Source: Prosthecobacter sp.
GTDB taxonomy: Bacteria > Verrucomicrobiota > Verrucomicrobiia > Verrucomicrobiales > Verrucomicrobiaceae
Assembly: GCF_034366625.1 (NCBI RefSeq)
Contig: NZ_JAXMIH010000023.1
Coordinates: 62,001-126,000 of the forward strand
Reading direction: 5' to 3'
DNA length: 64,000 bases
Part shown: positions 7,330-15,400 of the stretch, piece by piece
Numbering within the stretch: position 1 is the stretch's first letter
Layout of the letters: each line of letters begins with the position of its first letter
Made by a program: the position numbers and the translations under genes
The notes under the pieces: model-generated
What the model was told of the DNA's origin: nothing
The model's database searches: none
What the model saw: the letters and a program-made list of their open reading frames with translations, nothing else

Positions 7330-8259
7330 GTGCGGCGCGTGAATCAGGCATTTGTATTGGGCGCAGGCATTGGTGAACGGCTCCGGCCGCTGACGGAACA
7401 GCTTCCGAAGCCGCTCGTGCCCGTGTTTCACCGGCCGTTGATCACCTACGCCTTCGATCATCTGCGTGCGGCGGGTGTGTCACGTTTCGTGGTGAACACA
7501 CATCACCTCCCGGAGGCCTATGCGCGGGCCTTCCCAGAGCAAAACTACCACGGCACGCCGATTCAATTCCGCAACGAAAGCCCCGTGCGCCTCGAAACCG
7601 CCGGCGGCATCGCCAACGTGCGCGATCTGCTCGGGAACGAGCCCTTTCTCGTCTATAACGGTGACATCCTGACCGACCTGCCGCTCAAGCCGCTGCTCAC
7701 GGAGCACCGTGAAAATGGCAATCTCGTCACCCTGGCCCTGCGCAGCCATGGGCCGGCCCTGCACATCGCCTTTGATGCCCGGCGCGGCCGCGTCACTGAC
7801 ATCCGCAACAAACTCGGCACCGGAGACGAGGGGAAATACCTCTTCACTGGTATCTACGCCTGCGATCCAGCCATCCACGACTGGATCACGCCCGGAAAGG
7901 TCGAATCCGTCATCCCGATCTTCCTCAACATGATCCGCGAAGGGGCCAAAATCGGTGCCGTCGTGATCGACGACGGCTGCTGGTGGGATCTGGGCAGCCG
8001 CACGACCTATTTGTCCGCGCACTCGGCTTTGAACGGCATGTATGGCCCGGCGATCGACCCGGCGGCGCAGATTGAACACGGGGCCGTTTTGCGCGGCATC
8101 AACGTCATCGGACCTGGAGCGGTGATCGAATCCGGCGCGCAGCTTGAAGACACCATCGTCTGGCCGGGCGGACATGTGGTCGCCGGTTCCGTGCTGAAGC
8201 GCTGCATCGTCCGCAGCGGCATCACGGCGGCGGGGAGCGTCGAAGACGTGGATTTTTAG
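7330..8259 (+). CDS. NDP-sugar nucleotidyltransferase, MurU-like
   Basis: A 309-residue sugar-1-phosphate nucleotidyltransferase. The N-terminal loop GAGIGERLRPLT and PKPLVPV bind nucleotide, and YNGDIL supplies the metal Asp. The fold region ends near 235. Residues about 245-305 add hexapeptide-like turns (GAVLRGINVIGPGAVIESGA), which MurU proteins of about 220 residues lack. Paired with the kinase at 8320, it fits MurNAc-1-P uridylyltransferase in the AmgK/MurU recycling route. Mannose-1-P guanylyltransferase is the alternative. The start is GTG 7330, with GTG 7339 also possible. Confidence 0.85.
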   Translation: MRRVNQAFVLGAGIGERLRPLTEQLPKPLVPVFHRPLITYAFDHLRAAGVSRFVVNTHHLPEAYARAFPEQNYHGTPIQFRNESPVRLETAGGIANVRDLLGNEPFLVYNGDILTDLPLKPLLTEHRENGNLVTLALRSHGPALHIAFDARRGRVTDIRNKLGTGDEGKYLFTGIYACDPAIHDWITPGKVESVIPIFLNMIREGAKIGAVVIDDGCWWDLGSRTTYLSAHSALNGMYGPAIDPAAQIEHGAVLRGINVIGPGAVIESGAQLEDTIVWPGGHVVAGSVLKRCIVRSGITAAGSVEDVDF

Positions 8260-8281
8260 GCATTCGCGGCTTTGCGTTGGA

Positions 8282-8315
8282 CATTCGACCTTCCGCATTC
8301 GTCATTCCGCATTCC
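8282..8315. repeat. Heptamer repeat arm (GCATTCGTCATT core)
   Basis: Degenerate 7-base units (CATTCGA, CCTTCCG, CATTCGT, CATTCCG, CATTC) in the 60-bp gap between the MurU-like and AmgK-like genes, ending 4 bp before the latter's ATG. It shares the 16-base string TTCCGCATTCGTCATT with the minus strand of 3441-3472. Confidence 0.65.
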
Positions 8316-8319
8316 CACC

Positions 8320-9309
8320 ATGCTCCCCGAACACGAGGCCTTGCTCATTCTCACCCGCGAACAGTTTCCTGAACTGAACAGCACACCATGCGAGGTCGAA
8401 GTGATTCTCAAAGGCGCCTCTGACCGCCATTTTTACCGCCTGAAATGGCAGGACGGTCGCGAACCGATGGTTCTGATGGTTTACACCCTGGCCCGGCGTG
8501 ACAATCCGAAGTTTGTGCCCGCCACCCATCGTCTGGAAAAGATGGGTGCCCATGTGCCGCATGTGCTGGCCTTTGATGAGAGGCGGCTCTGCGTGTGGCT
8601 GGAGGACTTGGGCCGTGTGGATTTGCAATCCTTGAACCACCAGCCCTGGAGCAAACGTGCCCCGCTTTACGAAGCCACGCTACGTGAGGCGGCCAAATTC
8701 CACGGCGTGGAGGAGAAATCACTCACCCCTGCCGATCTCGACGAACTGGAGCCTGCCTTCGACGAAGCGCTCTATGAATGGGAACAGAACTACTTCCTCG
8801 ATCACTTTGTCGGCGGGCATCTGGGCCGCGAATTCACACACGCGGAATACCAGGCCGCTCATGAAACGCTCAAACAACTCCGCCGCCGCCTTGCCAAACT
8901 GCCGCGTTGCCTTGTTCATCGCGATTTCCAGAGCCAGAACGTGCTCATCCGGGGCGAAGAAGCCTGGCTGGTCGATTACCAGGGACTGCGCCTTGGCCGT
9001 GCCGAATACGATCTTGGTTCGCTGCTCTACGATCCGTATGTGAACCTTTCACGCACCGAGCGTTCCGAGTTGCTGCGTTACTACGCCGCGCATCGCGGCC
9101 TCGATTTGAACGAGCTGCGCGAAGTCTTCTACCTCTGCGCCGCCCAGCGCCTCATGCAGGCCCTCGGTGCCTACGCCAACCTCAGCCGCAACCTCGGCAA
9201 ACCGCATTACATCCAGCACATCCCCGCCGCTGTGGCGAATCTGGCCGAAGTCTGCCGGGAAGGGCAGGGGCTGCACGACCTGCGGGCGTTCTTTGAAGGC
9301 GGGTTTTGA
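8320..9309 (+). CDS. Aminoglycoside-phosphotransferase-fold sugar kinase, AmgK-like
   Basis: A 329-residue APH-fold kinase. The catalytic loop is His200-R-Asp202-F with Asn207, and the metal-binding Asp219 sits in VDYQG. The N-terminal glycine-poor loop (ILKGASDRHFYRLKW) is as in AmgK and other sugar kinases of this fold. With the nucleotidyltransferase directly upstream it matches the AmgK/MurU pair, which phosphorylates the anomeric carbon of MurNAc (and GlcNAc) and makes UDP-MurNAc, bypassing fosfomycin-sensitive MurA. ATG 8320 was chosen because the in-frame codons from 8272 read through the heptamer repeat. Confidence 0.87.
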   Translation: MLPEHEALLILTREQFPELNSTPCEVEVILKGASDRHFYRLKWQDGREPMVLMVYTLARRDNPKFVPATHRLEKMGAHVPHVLAFDERRLCVWLEDLGRVDLQSLNHQPWSKRAPLYEATLREAAKFHGVEEKSLTPADLDELEPAFDEALYEWEQNYFLDHFVGGHLGREFTHAEYQAAHETLKQLRRRLAKLPRCLVHRDFQSQNVLIRGEEAWLVDYQGLRLGRAEYDLGSLLYDPYVNLSRTERSELLRYYAAHRGLDLNELREVFYLCAAQRLMQALGAYANLSRNLGKPHYIQHIPAAVANLAEVCREGQGLHDLRAFFEGGF

Positions 9310-9945
9310 TCACACCGGCCAGCGGAAACACTGCCCCGGCACCAGCTTGCCGCGCGAGTAGGCGGAAATGCGTACGCGGTTGGCGCTGTTGCCGCTGAGC
9401 AGCCAGACGTTGCTTTGATCCATCGCATGCAGAAAACCGACGTGACCGCTGGCACCGGCGCTGAGCGGTTGCAGCACGACCACGCAGCCGTAGGCCGGTG
9501 CCACGGCGCGGCCGTAGCTGATCCACGGGCCGGCGAGGCCGGTGTTATGGCCGCGAAAGCCGGCCTTGCGGATGCTCCAGTTCACAAAGGCGGCGCACCA
9601 GCTCGTCTCATCGCCGCCACGTACGCCCACGCTGGCGAGGTATTCGATGATGCGCGGGTTGTCGCCAGGGTTCCATTCGGCCACGTTTTGTTCGCGGAGC
9701 GCCACTTCCATCCACGGCGGAGCCTGGGGCGCAAAGCCCGCAGCGGGCTGGGTCGGATTCGCCGGAGCGGCAGGTGCACCGCCTGGAGCCTCGACCTGCA
9801 GCACTTGGCCGGGAAACTGCACGCGGCAGTGGTTGTTCGCGTCGCACAGGCCCGGATTGATGGCTTTGAAGGCGTCAAAGCTCATGCCGAATTTGCGCGC
9901 GATGCCCATCGGTGTGTCGCCGGGCTGGATGACGTAGGCTGCCAT
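9310..9945 (-). CDS. LysM protein with C-terminal NlpC/P60-like (TIGR02594) domain
   Basis: A 211-residue protein. The N-terminal LysM (about 3-50, YVIQPGDTPMGIARKFGMS) binds glycan. A Pro/Ala linker spans 53-76. The C-terminal papain-like domain has the TIGR02594 pattern, with Cys in TSWCAAFVNW and His in GHVGF, and is a likely peptidoglycan amidase or peptidase. No signal peptide is visible, so export would need another route or it acts in the cytoplasm. The stop directly abuts the stop of the AmgK-like gene, and the gene is divergent from cdsA. Confidence 0.85.
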   Translation of the reverse strand: MAAYVIQPGDTPMGIARKFGMSFDAFKAINPGLCDANNHCRVQFPGQVLQVEAPGGAPAAPANPTQPAAGFAPQAPPWMEVALREQNVAEWNPGDNPRIIEYLASVGVRGGDETSWCAAFVNWSIRKAGFRGHNTGLAGPWISYGRAVAPAYGCVVVLQPLSAGASGHVGFLHAMDQSNVWLLSGNSANRVRISAYSRGKLVPGQCFRWPV

Positions 9946-9980
9946 GCGCGCGATGTTACCGGAGCGTGAACGAATGCCAA

Positions 9981-9994
9981 ATGCGAAATCGCAT
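9981..9994. repeat. Palindrome in the divergent gap upstream of cdsA
   Basis: ATGCGA, AA, TCGCAT: a perfect 6-2-6 inverted repeat between the LysM gene and cdsA, within a stretch of 7-base periodicity (AATGCCA, AATGCGA). It could be a regulator site or part of the dispersed repeat class. Confidence 0.35.
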
Positions 9995-10046
9995 TGCTCA
10001 AGCCGGTGGGATACGCTCTAAATGGCAGCCCTCTCCAACCCGCCGC

Positions 10047-10949
10047 ATGTCCGAATCCGCCGCAGCCCTGCCGACCCCGCCCAGCAAGCGCCGCGTCTTT
10101 GCGTCCCGCCTGTTCAGTACGCTGATCCTGTGGGCGCTGCTGGCGGTGGCGTTTCAATGGAGGAGCAACTGGCTGGTCATCGCCATCACCGGCTTCTTCG
10201 GCGTGGCAGGAGCGGTGGAATATTATCGCCTGCTGCGCGCCGACCCCCATGCGCGCTCGTTCAACGCGCTCGGCTTCGTCATCTGCTTCGCCTACTGGGC
10301 CACGGTGATCTGGTGGACGATGACGCACCACTCCGAGCCGCCGATGTGGTTGGACCTCGCCGCGCTCACCGCGAGCGTGCATGGCTCCTTCCTGCTGTGC
10401 TACCGCCAGCAGCTTGAGGGCGCGCTCACGCTCCAGCGCATCTTCAACACAGTCTTCGGCGTCGTTTACACGGTCATCTTCTTCGGCTTCATCGCCCGCC
10501 TCATGTACTTCCGCCCGGACGGCAACGGCATCACCGGCCTCTTCCTCGTGCTCTTCCTCGTCATGGTCACCAAGTTCAGCGACATGGGCGCTTATGTGGT
10601 CGGCGTGCTGTTTGGGAAGCACAAAATGATCCCGCACATCAGCCCGGCGAAATCGTGGGAGGGCTTTGTCGGTGCTTTCATCGGATCCTTTGCAGCTGCG
10701 GCCGTCTTGCTGGCTCTCATGCCCGAAAAAATCGCCCCCATCACCTGGATGCATGGCATGATCCTCGCCCCGGTTCTCTGCGCCACCGCCGTCACCGGCG
10801 ATCTCGCCGAGTCCGTGCTCAAACGCTGCGTTGCCATCAAGGACACCGGCCACGCCCTGCCCGGCATCGGCGGCGTGCTCGATCTCACGGACAGCCTGCT
10901 CTTCACCGCACCGGTGTTTTATTTTTATCTCTCCGCCATCGCCCGCTAA
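10047..10949 (+). CDS. cdsA: Phosphatidate cytidylyltransferase
   Basis: A 300-residue integral membrane enzyme that makes CDP-diacylglycerol from phosphatidic acid and CTP. It has several membrane helices, the conserved KFSDMGAYVVG and ISPAKSWEG stretch, and the signature SVLKRCVAIKDTGHALPGIGGVLD. In the signature the usual His and Arg of PGHGG...DR are Ile and Leu (PGIGG...DL), which may be typical of this phylum. ATG 10047 gives the normal short cytoplasmic start; in-frame codons from 9966 lie in the repeat. dxr follows, matching the common cdsA-dxr order. Confidence 0.93.
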   Translation: MSESAAALPTPPSKRRVFASRLFSTLILWALLAVAFQWRSNWLVIAITGFFGVAGAVEYYRLLRADPHARSFNALGFVICFAYWATVIWWTMTHHSEPPMWLDLAALTASVHGSFLLCYRQQLEGALTLQRIFNTVFGVVYTVIFFGFIARLMYFRPDGNGITGLFLVLFLVMVTKFSDMGAYVVGVLFGKHKMIPHISPAKSWEGFVGAFIGSFAAAAVLLALMPEKIAPITWMHGMILAPVLCATAVTGDLAESVLKRCVAIKDTGHALPGIGGVLDLTDSLLFTAPVFYFYLSAIAR

Positions 10950-10960
10950 GCGAATCCTAC

Positions 10961-11110
10961 TCGTCCTCCTACTCCTACTCGTCCTCGATTCTGCCACGCC
11001 GCCATCTCCCCCACCTTTCGAGCCGTTCAGCGCCCCCTTCACGGCATCTCGATCCTTCATCGTTTCATCGAATCCGCTTTTATCGAGGACGAGTTCGAGT
11101 AGGAGGACGA
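10961..11110. repeat. Inverted repeat, two 29-base arms around 92 bp
   Basis: The left arm 10961-10989 and the right arm 11082-11110 are complementary at 27 of 29 positions. Both are made of TACTCGTCCTCC-type units. The pair fills the cdsA-dxr gap, and the right arm ends 20 bp before the dxr ATG. Confidence 0.75.
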
Positions 11111-11130
11111 TTCCACCCCCACGTTCTGTG

Positions 11131-12273
11131 ATGCGCAAAGTCCTCCTCCTCGGCTCCACCGGCTCCATCGGCACCAGCGCCCTCAAAGTCGCGCGCGACA
11201 TCCCGGAGCGTATGCAGATCGTCGGCCTGGCCGCGAACAGCAGCCTCGAGGCACTCGTCGAGCAAGTCCGTGAGACCGGCGTGAAGCAGGTCGCGCTCAC
11301 CGATCCCACCGCGGCGGCCAAAGCGCGAGCGCTGCTGCCTGCGGATGTCGTTTTGCACACCGGAACGCAGGGTCTTATCGATCTCGTCAACGAATCCGAC
11401 GCCGACATGGTGCTCGTTGCCATCGTCGGCACCGCCGGACTCGCACCCGCCCTCGCCGCCATCGAACGCGGCAAGCATCTCGCCGTCGCCAGCAAAGAAA
11501 TCCTCGTCATGGCCGGCGAAGCCGTCACCGAAGCCGCGAAGCGCAAGGGCGTGAACATTCTGCCCGTGGACAGCGAGCACAACGCCATCTTCCAATGTCT
11601 CGAAGGCCACCGCCATAGCGACGTGCAGCGCATCCTGCTCACCGCCAGCGGCGGCCCCTTCCGCACGCTGCCCGCCGATCAACTGCCGGGCGTGACCGTC
11701 GCGCAGGCCCTGAAGCATCCCACCTGGACCATGGGCCGCAAGATCACCATCGACAGCGCCACGCTCTTCAACAAAGGCCTCGAAATGATCGAGGCGAAGT
11801 GGCTTTTCGACGTGCCGATGGACAAGATCGAGGTCGTCGTGCATCCGCAAAGCATCGTCCACAGCATGGTCGAGTTCGCCGACAACAGCGTCATCGCCCA
11901 GCTCAGCCACAGCGACATGTGCTTCCCGATTCAATACGCCGTCACCTGGCCTGATCGCGTGCCGAACAATTTGAAGCCGCTCAACTTCGCCCAAGTCGGC
12001 GCCCTGCATTTCGAAGCCCCCCGCGTTGACGATTTCCCCGCCCTCAATCTCGCCCGCCACGCCGGCACCATCGGCGGCACGCTCCCTGCCGTGCTCAATG
12101 CTGCCAACGAAGTCGCCGTCGATGCCTTCCTCAACGGCAAGATCAACTTCCCCGGCATCTGGCAGACTGTGGAGCTTGTCATGAACGCGCATCAAGTCAT
12201 CGCGCATCCCAATCTGGAGGCGCTCATCGACGCGGATGCCTGGGCGAGGAGAACTGCGGCCGAATCGCTCTGA
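11131..12273 (+). CDS. dxr: 1-deoxy-D-xylulose 5-phosphate reductoisomerase
   Basis: The second enzyme of the MEP isoprenoid pathway, NADPH-dependent and cytoplasmic, 380 residues, normal length. The NADPH-binding GSTGSIGTSAL opens the protein. The metal and substrate site shows VDSEHNAIFQCL, the SGGPF loop, TMGRKITIDSATLFNKGLE and VHPQSIVHSMVEF. The ATG at 11131 fits the family start. Codons upstream in frame cross the inverted repeat and are rejected. The pathway's first enzyme, dxs, lies at 51512 on the other strand. Confidence 0.97.
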   Translation: MRKVLLLGSTGSIGTSALKVARDIPERMQIVGLAANSSLEALVEQVRETGVKQVALTDPTAAAKARALLPADVVLHTGTQGLIDLVNESDADMVLVAIVGTAGLAPALAAIERGKHLAVASKEILVMAGEAVTEAAKRKGVNILPVDSEHNAIFQCLEGHRHSDVQRILLTASGGPFRTLPADQLPGVTVAQALKHPTWTMGRKITIDSATLFNKGLEMIEAKWLFDVPMDKIEVVVHPQSIVHSMVEFADNSVIAQLSHSDMCFPIQYAVTWPDRVPNNLKPLNFAQVGALHFEAPRVDDFPALNLARHAGTIGGTLPAVLNAANEVAVDAFLNGKINFPGIWQTVELVMNAHQVIAHPNLEALIDADAWARRTAAESL

Positions 12274-12279
12274 AAGGCT

Positions 12280-12299
12280 GCCTTCGACAAGGTGAAGGC
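12280..12299 (+). terminator. Possible weak terminator after dxr
   Basis: Six-base-pair stem GCCTTC/GAAGGC with an eight-base loop, six bases past the dxr stop, followed after six bases by TTTT. The stem is short, so this is tentative. Confidence 0.35.
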
Positions 12300-12402
12300 G
12301 TGGGTTTTGAAATGAGGCGAAACGCGGCTTCCAAAATCTCCCCAAAAATCCCCTCGCTCCCTGCGGCGGCATGCTACTTTCACGGCGAACCCTTCGTTCG
12401 CC

Positions 12403-15400
12403 ATGAAAACCACTTTCAGCCTCGTGCTGCTGCCAGTCATAACACTGGCGTTTGTCTCCGCCACTGCGGCTCCTGCCAAGAAGAGCCGTTCCGATACCCA
12501 AACACCGGCTCCTCCGGCGCTCCAGGCCGAGATCAGCATCAATCCCGTCGAACTTGCCCCTGAATCGACCATTGAGGTCGTGTTTCCGACGCCGATGATC
12601 GCGAAGGAGCGCATCGGCAAGAATGAGGAAACCTCGCCGCTTGTCGTCACGCCGGAACTCACCGGCACGTTTGAGTGGACGAGCACGCGCAGCGGGCATT
12701 TTCATCTCACTCAGGCGCCAAAGTTCGCCAGCAGCTACGATTTCAAACTGCGCGGTGGTTTGACCGACCTGGCAGGCAAGCCACTCTCGACGGAGACGCT
12801 TGATTCCGTTCAAAGCGCTCAATTCCGCATCATTGATCAGCATCCGCGCTGGTTCGATGACGATGCGCAGAACCGCAGTCCGCGCTTCCTGTTTGAATTC
12901 AACGACGGCGTCACGCCTGCGGAAGCCGCGAAGCACATCCGTTTCGTGTCCGAGTCGTCTCCACAGCCCATCGCGGCGAAGGTGCGCCATGCCACGGGCA
13001 AGGACTTCACACGCTGGAGTGCCGAGGCGCAGCCGACCTGGGCGGAAGAGATTTCCAAGGCCAAACCGGCCGTGACCGACGATGCGCCGCGTCTCAGCGC
13101 CATCGTGGTGGAGCCGGTGTCGCCGCTCTCCATCGGCAAATGGAAGCTCACCGTCGCGGAAACACTCGGCAACGCCTCGGGTCAAAATCAGCTCGCCACC
13201 GGCGACGAGATCACGCTGGGCGAGATCAAGCCCTTCGCCGTCACCCATGTCAGCGCACACACGCCGTTCGACAGTGACTACTACCTCGAAATCGACTTCA
13301 ACAAGCGCCTCTTGCCGCCTTCGGACGAAGAAATGAAGCCCGAGGAACAGACCGCGTTCGCAAAGAAACTCGCCGCGCTCATTCACATCGACCCGATTCC
13401 GACTGGTGAGACGAAAGCGGAGGTGACTCACCGCACGCTGCGCATCAGCGGCAAATTCCCGCTCAATCAGCCGCAGACCGTCACCGTCGATCCCACGATG
13501 ACCTCCGGTGATGGCATGACGCTCGGTGCTCCGGTGAAAAACAGCGTCACTTTCATCCCGAACCCGCCTTACGTCGCCGCACCAGCCTTCATCAACGCCC
13601 AGCTTGCCAAAGGTGGTGCCAATTATGAATTCAGCGCCGCGAACGTGAGCCAGGTGCGTGTGCGTGCGAAGCGTCTCAACGGTCCTGAGCTGCTCAAAGC
13701 GCTCGATCTTTACCGCGCCTATCAAACCGCCTACTACGGCAATGAGAAACAAAAGGCCGCTTACAAGACGCAGTCCATCGACGCCTATCCAGGCACGCAG
13801 GTGTTTGACCGCAGTTTCCCGATCACGAAGCCGCTGGATCAAAGCGAGATCGTGAAGCTGAACTGGCGCGAAGTGCTGGGCGATCAACCTGCCGCCCCGC
13901 TGTTCATCGAAATCGAAGGTGCCGCCGCCGCCGGACTCACGCAGAAGGGCGTCGTCACGCAGTCGCTCGTGCAGTTCACCGATCTCGGCATCATGCAAAA
14001 GAGCAACGGCAAGGAGACGATGGTCTTTGTCACCTCGCTCGAAACCGGCAAGCCGGTGCCCGGCGTGCGGCTCACGCTCGTCGATGCTGATCTGAAACTC
14101 GTCGGCTACGGCGACACGGATGCCAGTGGCATCGCCACCGCGCCTGGAGCCACGCCCGCGTTTGTGATGGCGGAGAAAAACGGCGACTGTGCCGTGATCG
14201 AGTGCGGCAACAGCGGCATCGGCGTGCCTTACGACATTTTACAGGCTTATGAAAGTGTGTGGCAGGCGCAACGGCGCACCTTTGTGTTCTCCGACCGTCC
14301 GCTCTACAAGCCCGGCGAGACCGCGCACTTCAAGGCGCACACGCGTCTGCTCATCGGCGACGACTTGAGCCTCGATCAAGCGCCTGCTGAAGGCCGCCTC
14401 GTGATTCGCGATCCGCGTTACCGCGTCGTCATCGACAAGCCGGTCACCTTCACTGCCAGCGGTGCCTGGGCGGATGATGTCGTGCTCCCCACCGGTCCTG
14501 CAGGCTGGTATGATCTCTCGATCAATCTCAAAGCACCCAATCCCAACAGCCAGAGCGATGACGGTGGCGGCATGACCTTCCGCATCGACGATTACAAGCC
14601 AAACACCTTCGAGGTGAAACTCGACACGAAAGAGATCAAGTTTGAGCCTGATCGCATCCAGCTTTCGCTCAGCGCCAATTACTTCATGGGCAAGGCCCTC
14701 TCCGTCGCGAAGGTGCAGTGGAGCGCGAATTCGGAACGTGATTACGAAGCGCCCGAGGCGTATCGCCAGTATCACTTCGGCGAAGCTCCCGCGTGGTCGC
14801 ACTATGCGCAGGATCGCGATGCTGATGGCGATTACGCCGGGCACGACAACGACGAAGAAGAAAACGAGTGGTTCGTGAATGGGGATCTGTACCTTGGCGA
14901 TGACGGCACCGCGACGCTCGAAATGCCGCAGCCGCCCGCAGATCGTGCCGCATTGCCGCAGCGCGTGCGCGTGAACGCCGAAGTCACCGACATCAACGAG
15001 CAGACGATCAGCTCCGCCGCCGAGTTTGAAGTCCCCGGCGCAAATTTCCTGCTCGGTCTCAAAGGCCCCGACTATTTCGGCACAGCAGGCAAGGCGCTGC
15101 AGCTTGAGGTCGTCGCGATTGACTCCAAAGGCGCTCCCGCCTCCGGCAATGTGCGTGTGGATGTCAAAGTCGAGCGCCAGGAGTATCACACGCTCAAAAT
15201 CGCCACCGCAGGCGGCGGCAGCACCACGAAGGATCAGGTCATCCTGCGCGAGGAACTGAAACAAAGCCTCGATTTGAAGCCAGCGACCGCCGGTTCCGCA
15301 CCTGCGATGAGCATTCCGTTCACACCGGCACGCGGCGGCGTTTATTTCGTCACGGCGGAAGCGGTGGATGCCAAAGGCACCAAAGTGATCTCGCGCATGC

